A stretch of 64,000 bases of DNA from Elusimicrobiota bacterium (GCA_012517285.1 JAAYVG010000038.1:27091-91090); one strand, 5' to 3'; counted from the stretch's first letter, positions 52,678 through 62,647 are shown. Program-made: numbers and translations. The notes: generated from the letters alone by a model not told the origin.

Positions 52678-53525
52678 TTATTCCTTTTCTTTTTTCTTAC
52701 TGCAATTATTTTATCACTTATATCAGTGCTTTGAAGTATGCTGCCATTGCCCGTCATACCGTAGTAGGCATGCTCTATAGGTGTATCAGGACATATATAT
52801 GTTCCCCTTTTAATCCCTTTTGGATCCTTAGCAATACCTAACCACATAAGCCATACATTTGTGTTTGCAAAATCCTTTTCCATAAACTCAGGTTCTGCAG
52901 CAAATATCTTTTTTTTATCTCCAAACCCGTCAAGTACAGCAGCACTGTGATAACCGCAGTTTTTTGCAGCTATTATATCCTTTTCAGTATCGCCTATGAT
53001 ATACACATACGATGGACTTATCTTTTCTTTTAAAATTATATCAGCATCCTTAACTGCTGTTTTGAGCATATCCTCACGCTTTTCATGCTTCTCACCAAAA
53101 CCACCAAAAAGAAAATAATGAGAAAGCCTTGATGGCTCTAATTTTATATATGCCCCTTCCTTAAGATTACCACTCCCAAGCCCTATTAAAATATCCTTTC
53201 TATTCGAAAGCTTTTCAAGAAGTCTTTCTATCCCCTTTATCTTGAAATATTTTTTATTCTTGACAGAATACTCAACCTCTTCTGGCAAGAATTTTATATA
53301 AAGCTCCTTTATTTTCTTATAATCTTTTTCTGATGGCTTTTTATTAAAAGCACATCTGTATGCATTTTCAAAATTAACCCTGTCGGTTGAGCCCTGAAGC
53401 TCAAAAAAACTACACACATTTTTTGGGCCTCCCATAGCTGATAAAGCTTTGTTCAATGCCCTTAAACCCGCACCACCAGTATTTATAAGAGTTCCATCTA
53501 TATCAAAAAGTATTACTTTTGTCAT
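52668..53525 (-). CDS. HAD-superfamily phosphatase (phosphoglycolate phosphatase-like)
   Basis: The 285-residue protein shows HAD motif I FDIDGTLINTGG, motif II-like GLGSGN, and motif III/IV GDTEKDIIAAKNCG with a helical cap between. These fit Gph-like phosphatases, but the substrate cannot be named. The last residues (RNKGQ) and the stop come from a repeat end. It overlaps hutI by 23 bp and is the last gene of the long minus-strand run. Confidence 0.82.
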   Translation of the reverse strand: MTKVILFDIDGTLINTGGAGLRALNKALSAMGGPKNVCSFFELQGSTDRVNFENAYRCAFNKKPSEKDYKKIKELYIKFLPEEVEYSVKNKKYFKIKGIERLLEKLSNRKDILIGLGSGNLKEGAYIKLEPSRLSHYFLFGGFGEKHEKREDMLKTAVKDADIILKEKISPSYVYIIGDTEKDIIAAKNCGYHSAAVLDGFGDKKKIFAAEPEFMEKDFANTNVWLMWLGIAKDPKGIKRGTYICPDTPIEHAYYGMTGNGSILQSTDISDKIIAVRKKKRNKGQ

Positions 53526-54762
53526 AAACTATTCTTCCTTTTTTTATTGTAATTTTATTGAGATTATCACCAAAATAATATGCTATTTCACGATAATCTT
53601 TTACATCCATAACTACGAGATCTGCCTGCATATTAGGAATAATCATACCAACACTATTATTTACACCTAAAACACAAGCCGCATTGTATGTGGATGCAAC
53701 GATTGCCTCCTCAACACTCATCTTCATATAGTTCACTGCAACAGATAAAACAAACTGCATATTCCAGCATGGAGAAGTGCCCGGATTAAAATCTGTAGCA
53801 AGAACAACATTAGCACCATTCTCTATGAAATTTCTTGCACGAGGATACTTTAATACCCCCATAAAATAGTTTGATGCCGGAAGAAATATGGCAGAGACAC
53901 CAGATTTTACCATCCTTTTTATGTCATTGCTGTCAGCAAAATCAAGGTGATCTGCAGAAACTGCTTTTACCATTGAAGCAACATAAGAACCACCTGAGTG
54001 TGCAAGCTGTTCACAGTGAACCCTTGCGATAAAGCCAAGCTTTTTTGCATACTCCAAATAATCCACTGACTCATCAATGCCAAAATGTCCATCATCAACA
54101 AATATATCAACATATTTTGCAAGTTTTTTTTGAGCAACAGCAGGTAAAACTTTATCCTTTAAATATTTTAGATATTCTTTTGAGGATGAAAATTTTTTAG
54201 GAATGGAGTGAGCACCTAAGAATGTTGGTATCATATCAAGCGGAATAACTGGAGCAGTTTCCTTTACAACCTCAAGCATTTTTATCTCATTTATAAGATC
54301 AAGCCCGTATCCACTTTTAACCTCAACCGTTGTCGTTCCGCACTCAATAAATTTTTGAGCAAAATATTTAAGATTTTGAGCAAGAATTTTTTTTGATGCT
54401 TCCTTTATATCTCTGGCACTTCTGTTTATTCCGCCACCAGCCTTTTTTATATCAAGATAGCTCTTCCCATTTGCTCTCATCTCAAAATCAAGAAGCCTTG
54501 GTCTTGCAAATACAGTGTGTGTGTGTGAATCTATAAAAGCAGGCATAACAACGCCATTTGCTTTTATGTTGATGTGTTTATCATTCTTTGGAATGCGTTT
54601 TATTACATCGCTTTCCTTGCCTGCATATTTTATTTTTTCATCCTCAATATAGAGAGCTGCATTTTTTACTATTGAAAGCTCTGAAAGGTTTTTTGATATT
54701 CTTGCAGCCTTTGGACCTTTTAATGTCAGTAGCTGGGTTATATCTGTTATCAATATGTTCAT
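53503..54762 (-). CDS. hutI: Imidazolonepropionase
   Basis: Hydrolyses imidazolone-5-propionate, step three of histidine degradation. The 419 residues include the metal site VMPAFIDSHTHTVFARPR, RANGKSYLDIKKAGGGIN, VEVKSGYGLD, FLGAHSIP, VHCEQLAHSGG and ATDFNPGTSP. No hutH, hutU or hutG is in the window, so it is separated from the rest of the pathway or used otherwise. It is coupled by 4 bp to menA upstream. Confidence 0.95.
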   Translation of the reverse strand: MNILITDITQLLTLKGPKAARISKNLSELSIVKNAALYIEDEKIKYAGKESDVIKRIPKNDKHINIKANGVVMPAFIDSHTHTVFARPRLLDFEMRANGKSYLDIKKAGGGINRSARDIKEASKKILAQNLKYFAQKFIECGTTTVEVKSGYGLDLINEIKMLEVVKETAPVIPLDMIPTFLGAHSIPKKFSSSKEYLKYLKDKVLPAVAQKKLAKYVDIFVDDGHFGIDESVDYLEYAKKLGFIARVHCEQLAHSGGSYVASMVKAVSADHLDFADSNDIKRMVKSGVSAIFLPASNYFMGVLKYPRARNFIENGANVVLATDFNPGTSPCWNMQFVLSVAVNYMKMSVEEAIVASTYNAACVLGVNNSVGMIIPNMQADLVVMDVKDYREIAYYFGDNLNKITIKKGRIVYDKSNTF

Positions 54763-55613
54763 AAAACTATTGCCACCGAGAACAAGAAACCAAATATCAG
54801 AACAAACTTTGATGTTTCTCTGACAAGAGCTGAATAATCAGCAACTCTTAATACTTTAAAAAGATTATACGCAGGAAACAAACCAATTATCAAAACAGCT
54901 GAGGCCATTGAAAAATTTAAAAAGAAAAAGGCTATAACAAAACTCAGCAAGAGAAATGATAAATAAATATTTTTAGCCGCTTTAATGCCAAATACATCAA
55001 CAGCTGTTTTTATTCCTTTTTGGCTGTCAGAACTATCATCCCTCATATTGTTTGCAAGGAGTATGTTTACTATTAAAAGAGCTGTCGGAAGTGAAAGATA
55101 AAGTGAATCTAAAATGAATTTTTTTGCCATGATCATAACGCTTCCAGTTACTATAAGAGGGCCAAAGCAGAGGAATATAACGATCTCACCGAGGGCTCTG
55201 TATTTGAGTGAAAAAGGATTTGCAGTATATATTATTGCAAGCAAAAACCCACTAACGCATATCCATAACAAATTATACAATGAATATTTAAAAATTATAA
55301 AGAGACCTATTACCGCACCGAGTGAAAACAACAACAAAGAAAGAAAAAAAGCATTTGAAGGGGTTATAAGCCCCTTAACAATTCCTATGTCATCAGAGCT
55401 TTCATCATCAACACCATTTCTGTAATCGTAGTATGTGTTTAAAAGATTTGCACCTATATGGATTGATAGCCCTGCAAAAAAAACAAGACAAAAATCAAAC
55501 CAGTTAAACCATCCATTTTTATATGAATAAACCCCTGATATAACCATAGGAACAATTGATGCAGGCCATGAATAAGCCCTCAACACTATGCACCATCTTT
55601 TAAACAAACTCAT
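54759..55613 (-). CDS. menA: 1,4-dihydroxy-2-naphthoate polyprenyltransferase (MenA, UbiA family)
   Basis: Membrane enzyme that attaches the prenyl chain in menaquinone synthesis. I start at MSLFKRWCIVLRAY, with GGAG 6 nt upstream; the track start is a TTG. The two Asp motifs are LLNTYYDYRNGVDDESSD and ANNMRDDSSDSQKG, with about eight or nine TM helices. Following the polyprenyl synthase gene, this pair suggests quinone production. Confidence 0.88.
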   Translation of the reverse strand: MSLFKRWCIVLRAYSWPASIVPMVISGVYSYKNGWFNWFDFCLVFFAGLSIHIGANLLNTYYDYRNGVDDESSDDIGIVKGLITPSNAFFLSLLLFSLGAVIGLFIIFKYSLYNLLWICVSGFLLAIIYTANPFSLKYRALGEIVIFLCFGPLIVTGSVMIMAKKFILDSLYLSLPTALLIVNILLANNMRDDSSDSQKGIKTAVDVFGIKAAKNIYLSFLLLSFVIAFFFLNFSMASAVLIIGLFPAYNLFKVLRVADYSALVRETSKFVLIFGFLFSVAIVL

Positions 55614-55658
55614 AAAAAACTCCAAATTGTACCATAATAGTTGTACTCTACAACTTTA

Positions 55659-56585
55659 CTATTTCTCCCTTTCTGTCATTGAATACATAAAATTATATAG
55701 TTCAACCGCTGCCTTTTTGTTTGGCAGTTTGTGGACATCAGTCTCAACTTCTTCTATAAGTTTCAATGCCCTATCCCTTGCCTTTTCTATATATCCATTT
55801 TCAATTATGTATTTTTTTAACTCATAAAGGGAGGTCAGATCAGCTCTATCATTAAAAAAACCCTCAATCCTCTTTCTGACATAGTCATCGTCAAGAGATA
55901 ATAGAACAGGATAGTTTATCTTACCCTCAAGTATGTCCTTGAAAGTATCCTTTCCTATTGAGTTTTCATCGCCACTTATATCAAGTATATCATCTATTAT
56001 CTGGAAGCTCATACCAAAGCTATCAGAAATCCTTTCTAACTCACGAGAGAAGCTCCCACCTGATATCAATCCACATGAGGTTGCTATCCATTTAAAAAGC
56101 GGTGTTGTTTTGAGGGATATAACCTCAGAATATATATCACTACTTATTATTTTATATCTGCTGTTCTCTTCAAGGAGTGCTCCCTTGCTCATATCCTCAA
56201 CACAATCAGCGAGTGAAAAAGATATATCAGATGATATTGAATTTGCTTTTCTGAAAGCAATTGCTGCTGTAAAATCACCAACAAGTATTGCCATATTAAG
56301 ACCAAAGGTAAAATTTATCGTCGGATTGCCCCTTCTTTTCACACCATCATCCACACAATCATCATGGAGAAGAGATGCAAGATGTATAAGCTCGGCCGAT
56401 GATGCTATCTTTATTATTTTATCAGTATCAATAGCCAATGCATCTGCTATATGATATGCAAACCTTGTTCTTGTAGCCTTCCCAAGGGGATCTATAAAAT
56501 TTTTCTTGAAGTCAAAATATTTTTCAGGGATGTCTTTGAGGGAGGAGTTGATATCATTCTTTACAGCTATTAAAAATTTATCCAT
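55659..56585 (-). CDS. Trans-polyprenyl diphosphate synthase
   Basis: Extends isoprenoid chains. The 308 residues show the first Asp-rich motif SLLHDDCVDDGVKRRGNPTIN (quoted in part; here DDCVDD) and the second, FQIIDDILDISGDE. The enzyme type (C35, C40) is not certain from sequence; it likely makes the quinone side chain used by the MenA encoded next. 4 bp separate it from the TIGR03545 gene. Confidence 0.92.
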   Translation of the reverse strand: MDKFLIAVKNDINSSLKDIPEKYFDFKKNFIDPLGKATRTRFAYHIADALAIDTDKIIKIASSAELIHLASLLHDDCVDDGVKRRGNPTINFTFGLNMAILVGDFTAAIAFRKANSISSDISFSLADCVEDMSKGALLEENSRYKIISSDIYSEVISLKTTPLFKWIATSCGLISGGSFSRELERISDSFGMSFQIIDDILDISGDENSIGKDTFKDILEGKINYPVLLSLDDDYVRKRIEGFFNDRADLTSLYELKKYIIENGYIEKARDRALKLIEEVETDVHKLPNKKAAVELYNFMYSMTEREK

Positions 56586-56589
56586 AAAA

Positions 56590-58320
56590 TTATAACTTTA
56601 TTTTATTTTTTATACTGTTCTGCCAGTCTGTTAGCTTATCAGTATTGAGCTTTAGTTTATTTTGAAGCTCATACTGTTTATCTTTTATCATCTTATCAAG
56701 TGATTCCTTTTGCTTGTTTATTTCGTCATCTATTTTCTTTGATATCTGTTTCTTTGCTTCATCCACCTGTGCCTTGAATGCTGACTGAAGCGATGATGAT
56801 ATTATTTCAGCTATATCAGTCTTGAATGAAATTGATGGGCTTTGAAACCTTCCCCCCACCGAGATATCAATGGTAAAAGTTTTTATATTTGAAAGCGACT
56901 GTTCTATTGTCCTGTTTATCAGATCATATTTTGAGGTAAGATTAACAGAAGGATTGACATTAACATCTCTGAAAAGTATTTTTATATCAGATTTCAAATT
57001 GTCAGAGACGGTCTCAAGGAGAATGGATGTATCCATAAACGCTTGAGGGATATCAAGCTTTATCTGATTGTTCCCAAACGAAAGGTTGTTAAGCTTTGCT
57101 CCATAATATTTTATATCTGTTTTTGATGTAATTGTGGATGAATAGATATCAATTACAGAATAAAGAGATATACTGGAGTCATCCTTTTTGCCTGACAAAT
57201 TTATTTTTATCGGCTTTGGATATATATGAGGCTGGGTAGTAAGGTTTTGAACGCTTGCAGAATAGGCTATCGGGTTATCAGGTGTTAAAACACCATCTAT
57301 ATGAGCCATAACAAGAAGAAATTTAGGATATGATTTTTCTTTTGGATATGAGATTATCCTGCCTCGCTTTTTCTTTTCCTCTAAAACCTTTTTTTTGGGA
57401 TTATCGGGTATATATTTTTTAGTATTTTGAGCAAGTGTGTAATAATAGCTTATTTTATTCATCACACTCTCGCCAATAAGCATTTTTGAAATATTTTCTT
57501 TATCAAGATCTGGAAGCTTGGCAAGCTGTGAAACCCTGTTTATGTCATTCTCCCTTGCTTTGTTAAGCTCATCATAATAATCCTTTGTTTGATTTATAAG
57601 CCTTTCAATCTCTTTTTTATCGCTGTTATAATCCTTTAATAAACTGTCAACATCCTTTTTTACATCAGCTACAAGTTTCATCTGCTTTATAAAATTCTTT
57701 TCTTTTTTTACAGCATCAATTTTTTTGTTTATCTCCTTTATTTTATCATCGTACTTAGAAAAATTAATTTTATCATCAATATTTTTATAATCATTATTAT
57801 ATTTTTCTTTCAGCTCATTTATAAGCTTTACAGAATCAAGGCTGTTTGCATCAATTTTTATACTGTCAATTGCATCGGTTTTTATATCATCAATCCTGCT
57901 GGTAGCAAAAGATTTCAGGGTGTTTAAATAGTTCTCTACGAATGCTGGCATCTGTGTTTTTTTAATCTTTATTTTGCAGGATGTTTTCCTTGGAGTGGAG
58001 AACTCAAGCCCGCTAAGAAAGGCTTCGTTTATAACAAACTTTTTTTCAAACAATGGTTTGGGAAGAAGAGAAAATCTCAGTTCTTTAAATTCAAAAAGAT
58101 TTCTATACTCTTTATCTTTATTACCGACACTAAGGCCTTTTATATTCAATGACAGGTGGAGAAAACTTGTTTTAAGGTCCTTTATATCTGCCTTAGCCTC
58201 AAATGTTGACTCAAGTGCTTTAACAAAACCCCATTTTAATATTGGGTCAAATGCAAAATAAAAGAATAGATATATAATGATAATTAAAAAAGCCCTCGGT
58301 ATTATATAGCTCCACTTCAT
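56590..58320 (-). CDS. TIGR03545-family envelope protein
   Basis: A 576-residue protein with an N-terminal TM helix (about 8-28). An AsmA-like start follows (LKTSFLHLSLNIKGLSVGN), then a coiled-coil middle (about 150-270) and a beta-rich C-terminal region ending in a Lys-rich helix. I recognise TIGR03545, known from bacteria with outer membranes and usually paired with TIGR03546, which is directly upstream here. Molecular function unknown; lipid or envelope transport is a guess from the AsmA-like part. Confidence 0.82.
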   Translation of the reverse strand: MKWSYIIPRAFLIIIIYLFFYFAFDPILKWGFVKALESTFEAKADIKDLKTSFLHLSLNIKGLSVGNKDKEYRNLFEFKELRFSLLPKPLFEKKFVINEAFLSGLEFSTPRKTSCKIKIKKTQMPAFVENYLNTLKSFATSRIDDIKTDAIDSIKIDANSLDSVKLINELKEKYNNDYKNIDDKINFSKYDDKIKEINKKIDAVKKEKNFIKQMKLVADVKKDVDSLLKDYNSDKKEIERLINQTKDYYDELNKARENDINRVSQLAKLPDLDKENISKMLIGESVMNKISYYYTLAQNTKKYIPDNPKKKVLEEKKKRGRIISYPKEKSYPKFLLVMAHIDGVLTPDNPIAYSASVQNLTTQPHIYPKPIKINLSGKKDDSSISLYSVIDIYSSTITSKTDIKYYGAKLNNLSFGNNQIKLDIPQAFMDTSILLETVSDNLKSDIKILFRDVNVNPSVNLTSKYDLINRTIEQSLSNIKTFTIDISVGGRFQSPSISFKTDIAEIISSSLQSAFKAQVDEAKKQISKKIDDEINKQKESLDKMIKDKQYELQNKLKLNTDKLTDWQNSIKNKIKL

Positions 58321-58345
58321 ATATTAAATTCCTTCATCAATTTTT

Positions 58346-58849
58346 TCATTTAAAATACCACTCAAAAAGCCAGCTTGCCTTTATGACCTTTACAAACTTG
58401 GAGTTTGAAATCTTTGTAGCAAGCTTGTTCTTATAAAAATTGCCAAATCTTTTACCACATCTATAAACAGGCCAGAAAAGAATAATTCCTGTTATAAAAC
58501 CACCCATAAGAACCGTATTGTTAAAACCTGTCCAAGGTAGCACTGGAGTATTGTATAGCTTAGTAAAAAGTGGTTTTAGCGAGTCAAGCGTAAGGATAAA
58601 GTAACCAATTTTATCCGTTAGAGGATCAGTAATAAATGATAATGATGAAAATAAAAAAATTGAGACAAGAAGCATAGGGATGTTTGTTTTGAAGCATAAT
58701 GATATTATTAAAATAAGTTGTGCAGTAAGGTTGTCCTTAGGAATTATTCCTATGACCATACCAAAGGCAACAGCAAGCCCTATTTGATACGGCTCATTTT
58801 CTTTTAACAAACCCTTTATAAACTGTCTTATGAGTGAAACAGGATTCAT
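58346..58849 (-). CDS. TIGR03546-family (DUF2062-like) membrane protein
   Basis: A 167-residue protein with four or so TM helices and the DUF2062-like start (NPYQIGLAVAFGMVIGIIP-like, here EPYQIGLAVAFGMVIGIIPK). Partner of the TIGR03545 protein. Starts 2 bp after the small repeat protein's stop. Function unknown. Confidence 0.82.
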   Translation of the reverse strand: MNPVSLIRQFIKGLLKENEPYQIGLAVAFGMVIGIIPKDNLTAQLILIISLCFKTNIPMLLVSIFLFSSLSFITDPLTDKIGYFILTLDSLKPLFTKLYNTPVLPWTGFNNTVLMGGFITGIILFWPVYRCGKRFGNFYKNKLATKISNSKFVKVIKASWLFEWYFK

Positions 58850-58851
58850 AA

Positions 58852-59046
58852 TTATCTTTTTAAAAGCATGGTAATAAGATTACCTTTGCCTACAAAACTT
58901 CCCCCGGAGTCATAGGTTGAGTCTGATGTTTTTACATACTTTCCCACATAACTCCCTGAAGAATCGTAAAGCAAAAGCTCATCTCCATTATCCACTATTT
59001 TTCCAATATAGCTTCCGCTTGAATCTGTAAGAACACTATCTGACAT
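58852..59046 (-). CDS. Small protein with repeated (D)SSGSYxGK units
   Basis: A 64-residue protein built of four copies of a ~14-residue unit: DSSGSYIGK, a diverged middle strand (VDNGDELLLY), DSSGSYVGK and DSGGSFVGK, ending in a hydrophobic tail. AGGAGTG precedes the ATG. Not in a family I know; the regular repeat suggests a small beta structure, perhaps oligomeric. In operon with TIGR03546. Confidence 0.7.
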   Translation of the reverse strand: MSDSVLTDSSGSYIGKIVDNGDELLLYDSSGSYVGKYVKTSDSTYDSGGSFVGKGNLITMLLKR

Positions 59047-59049
59047 AAA

Positions 59050-59655
59050 TCACACTCCTTTTGGTTTTATAAAATCCTCATCCTCCCAGTCACCAGGTAT
59101 GCCTGATATCGGGGATAACCTCGGATCTGTATAATTCTTTGCCTCAACCTCACTCATCTTTCTGAACTCTTCCTTTATCTGGGCATATGATATATCATAC
59201 CTTTTGATCCTCATCGTAGAAAAATATGACGCTACGTACATTGGCAGTGATACCAGCATAAAACTCCAGCCATATCCATAGCTGTTAAGCCTCGTAAGCA
59301 TCCAACCACTAAGGCTCTCCCAGAATGATATAACAAATGTTGAACCACACAGAATATATGAAACAATAAAATTTATCTCAGAATTTTTAGGTATTGCAAG
59401 GATAACAAACATAAGCGATATATAAACCATTATTATTATCATTGATCTAAAAACCCAGTTTTTCCATCTGTCCCTTGACATCACTATAACGCCATACACA
59501 GGGTGATCTATTATTTCAGCATCCCTTCCCCAGTCAAGCTCTATATTAGATTTGGTCTTTGAATAGGTTGATGATTGAACCTGAGCAAATAAGTTCAATT
59601 TTAAAAAAAACAGGATTGAAAATATAGCAGCCGGCAATAAATACTTCATTTTCAT
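59050..59655 (-). CDS. Hypothetical membrane protein
   Basis: A 201-residue protein with an N-terminal signal or TM (MKYLLPAAIFSILFFLKLNLFAQ), then three more hydrophobic segments (about 70-90, 98-115 and 127-147) and a charged C terminus rich in Glu/Asp. Overlaps its upstream neighbour by 4 bp. Not recognised. Confidence 0.7.
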   Translation of the reverse strand: MKMKYLLPAAIFSILFFLKLNLFAQVQSSTYSKTKSNIELDWGRDAEIIDHPVYGVIVMSRDRWKNWVFRSMIIIMVYISLMFVILAIPKNSEINFIVSYILCGSTFVISFWESLSGWMLTRLNSYGYGWSFMLVSLPMYVASYFSTMRIKRYDISYAQIKEEFRKMSEVEAKNYTDPRLSPISGIPGDWEDEDFIKPKGV

Positions 59656-59957
59656 TTTATCCCTTCTTCTGTGAGCGGAGGAGGAGTTATTGTATCATCA
59701 TCAATCTTATAAAATGTAGAATTTTTTTTGAGGTTTATCATATATCCAACCTCTTCTAATTTCTTTATCTCTTTCTTTGATTTTTCCTCAGTTTTTAATT
59801 TTATCTTTGGCTTCATCTCTATCATATCAAAATAATGCCAGTATGTTGTAACAACAGATGCAACCATACAGGTTATCATAAAACCTACAAAAAATAGATC
59901 CTCCCTGTCCTTTCTTATCCAGTATTTTTCTCTAAACTTTTTTATAAAACTGCTCAT
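59652..59957 (-). CDS. Hypothetical single-TM protein
   Basis: A 101-residue protein: basic N terminus (KKFREKYWIRKDRED), one TM helix (about 22-40), then a charged, lysine/glutamate-rich outer part. Its ATG overlaps the valS stop (TGATG). Not recognised. Confidence 0.65.
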   Translation of the reverse strand: MSSFIKKFREKYWIRKDREDLFFVGFMITCMVASVVTTYWHYFDMIEMKPKIKLKTEEKSKKEIKKLEEVGYMINLKKNSTFYKIDDDTITPPPLTEEGIK

Positions 59958-62647
59958 CAGTTAAGACCACCTAACATTTTTGTAAGCTTTTCAAGCTTTA
60001 TTGAATTTTCACTCAATCTGTCCTTAACCTTTTTAACCTCTGACTCAGGAGCTTTGTTAAGAAACTCTTTATCATTTAACACTGAACTCCACTTTTCATT
60101 GGATCTGTTCAGTGCCTCAATCTCTAAAGCTATTCTTTTTTTCTCCTTATCAAGATCAATATCTCCATCCACCATAACATATATTTCAAAATCTCCTGCA
60201 ACGCTTTTTATTGATTTTCCACCATTGAATGATTCAAGGGTATCAAGCTTTGATATCTTTGCTAAATGCCTTATATAATCAGTGTATCCAGATATCTCAC
60301 TTATCCTTTCCCTTTTAGAGATAAGATTGACATCTATTTCTTTTGTTGGATGGATTGAAAACTCCGATCTTAGTGTTCTTATCTCCTTTATTATTTCCAT
60401 TAATATGCTCATCATCTCCTTTGAGGAATGATCTTTTAAATCATTTATTTTTTTAATTCTGGTATCAACAAGAAATTTAGCCTCATCACCAAATTTTTTT
60501 CTGAGTGCTGAGTATATTTCCTCTGTAACAAAAGGGATAAACGGATGAAGCATCTTCACTGAAAGCCCAAAAACTTTTAATATAACACCCATCTTATGAT
60601 TTTTAAGATCACCGTTCAAATAAAGCTTTGATAGCTCTATATACCAGTCGCAAAACTCATCCCATACAAACCCATATACAGCATCAAGTGCCTCACTGAG
60701 CATATAATCATCCATGAGTTTCCTATACTCATCAGCAACCTCATTCACTCTGGTTATAATCCATCTATCAGTTAGATCAAGCCTGTCATCATCTATTATG
60801 TAAGTTTCATCATCCTTAATATTCATCTGTATAAACCTTGAAATGTTGTATAACTTATTTATAAAATTTCTACCACCTATTATTGAATTCTCACTGAAAG
60901 GTATATCCTTTCCACCTATAGCTGCTATTGTAAGAGAAAATCTCATTGCATCAGTACCATACTTTGACATCATATCAAGCGGATCAATAACATTGCCCTT
61001 TGATTTTGACATCTTCTGACCATGCTTATCCCTTACTATTCCGTGTATGTAAACCTTTTCAAAAGGGATATCTCCCATATGAAAGAGTCCGCTTGAAATC
61101 ATTCTTTGGACCCAGAGATAGATTATTTCATAACCTGTAACAAGAACTGATGTGGGATAAAAATAGGCAAGCTCCTCAGTTTTTTTAGGCCAGCCAAAAA
61201 CCGACATTGGCCATAATGCTGATGAAAACCATGTATCAAGGACATCAGGATCCTGAACAAGCTCTGATGAGCCGCAATCAGGGCATACAGAAGGTTTCTC
61301 AATAGAAACTATTGGCTTTGCACCCGCCTTTATTGAAACCTTTACTATCTCACCCTTTTCATTAAAAACAAGCCCTGCTGAAGAACATTTTTTACAGTAA
61401 TATGCCGGTATTCTGTGACCCCACCATATCTGCCTCGATATACACCAATCCTCGATATTATTAAGCCAGTCAAGAAGAGGCTTAACCCATCTCTCAGGAT
61501 AAAATATGATCTTCTTATCATTGAGTGCTTTTATAGTATTTACCGCCATAGGTTTTGTTTTTACAAACCATTGCTCGCTTATCATTGGCTCTATTGAGTT
61601 CAAACACCTATAACACTTGCCAACTGAGTGTGTGTATGGCTCTTCCTTTACAAGATAACCAGCGGCTTCTAAATCCTTTACAATCTCCTCCCTTGCTTTT
61701 ACAACTTTGAGACCAATATATTTTTCAGGGCAGTTGATCATTCTTCCATCATCTGATATAACCTTTATCATTTCAAGGCTATGTCTTTGCGATATCTCAT
61801 AGTCAAGAGGGTCATGTGCAGGGGTTATTTTTACAGCTCCTGTTCCAAAAGTTTTTTCAACCTTTTCATCAGCAATAACCTTTATTTTTCTGTTAACAAT
61901 AGGAATAATAATATTTTTACCAATAATTTTTTTATATCTTTCATCGTCAGGATTTACAGCAACTGCAGTATCACCCAGCATAGTCTCTGGTCTTGTTGTT
62001 GCAACAACAATATATTCACTGCTGTTTTCAACAGTATATTTTATATACCATAGTTTTGACTTTTCCTCATCATACTCAACCTCTATATCACTGAGCGCTG
62101 TATAACATCTCGGGCACCAGTTTATCATCCTCTCACCACGATATACAAGTCCCTTATTCCACAGTTCCTTAAAGGCTGTGTTAACTGCAAGTGTTCTTGG
62201 AGCATCCATAGTAAATCTTATGTTTTCCTTTGAAAAATCTATTGAACAGCCAATTTTTTTAAGCTGATTTAATATCGTTGAACCACACTCGTCATACCAC
62301 TTCCACATCCTGTCAAGGAAATCCTGTCTCGTCATATCAGACTTTTTTATCCCTTCTTTCAGCAGTGATTTTTCAAGAACATTTTGAGTTGCTATACCAC
62401 CGTGATCAGTTCCACTAGCCCAGTATGTATTGTATCCCGACATTCTCTTATATCTTATTAGTATATCCTGCATTGTATCGTCAAGGGCATGACCCATATG
62501 AAGTGCACCTGTTATGTTTGGTGGGGGAATTACTATTGAAAAAGGCTTCTTTGATTTATCTATACGCATATCAAAGAGTTTTTCTTTTTGCCATATATCA
62601 ATCCATTTCTCCTCAACAAGTTTAGGGTCATATATCTTTGCCAACAT
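59957..62647 (-). CDS. valS: Valyl-tRNA synthetase
   Basis: Charges tRNA-Val with editing of threonine. The 896 residues include the HIGH-type PPPNITGALHMGHALD, TTRPETMLGDTAVAVNP of the editing domain, KMSKSKGN and a C-terminal coiled coil. It lies 9 bp downstream of the hemW stop. Confidence 0.98.
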   Translation of the reverse strand: MLAKIYDPKLVEEKWIDIWQKEKLFDMRIDKSKKPFSIVIPPPNITGALHMGHALDDTMQDILIRYKRMSGYNTYWASGTDHGGIATQNVLEKSLLKEGIKKSDMTRQDFLDRMWKWYDECGSTILNQLKKIGCSIDFSKENIRFTMDAPRTLAVNTAFKELWNKGLVYRGERMINWCPRCYTALSDIEVEYDEEKSKLWYIKYTVENSSEYIVVATTRPETMLGDTAVAVNPDDERYKKIIGKNIIIPIVNRKIKVIADEKVEKTFGTGAVKITPAHDPLDYEISQRHSLEMIKVISDDGRMINCPEKYIGLKVVKAREEIVKDLEAAGYLVKEEPYTHSVGKCYRCLNSIEPMISEQWFVKTKPMAVNTIKALNDKKIIFYPERWVKPLLDWLNNIEDWCISRQIWWGHRIPAYYCKKCSSAGLVFNEKGEIVKVSIKAGAKPIVSIEKPSVCPDCGSSELVQDPDVLDTWFSSALWPMSVFGWPKKTEELAYFYPTSVLVTGYEIIYLWVQRMISSGLFHMGDIPFEKVYIHGIVRDKHGQKMSKSKGNVIDPLDMMSKYGTDAMRFSLTIAAIGGKDIPFSENSIIGGRNFINKLYNISRFIQMNIKDDETYIIDDDRLDLTDRWIITRVNEVADEYRKLMDDYMLSEALDAVYGFVWDEFCDWYIELSKLYLNGDLKNHKMGVILKVFGLSVKMLHPFIPFVTEEIYSALRKKFGDEAKFLVDTRIKKINDLKDHSSKEMMSILMEIIKEIRTLRSEFSIHPTKEIDVNLISKRERISEISGYTDYIRHLAKISKLDTLESFNGGKSIKSVAGDFEIYVMVDGDIDLDKEKKRIALEIEALNRSNEKWSSVLNDKEFLNKAPESEVKKVKDRLSENSIKLEKLTKMLGGLN

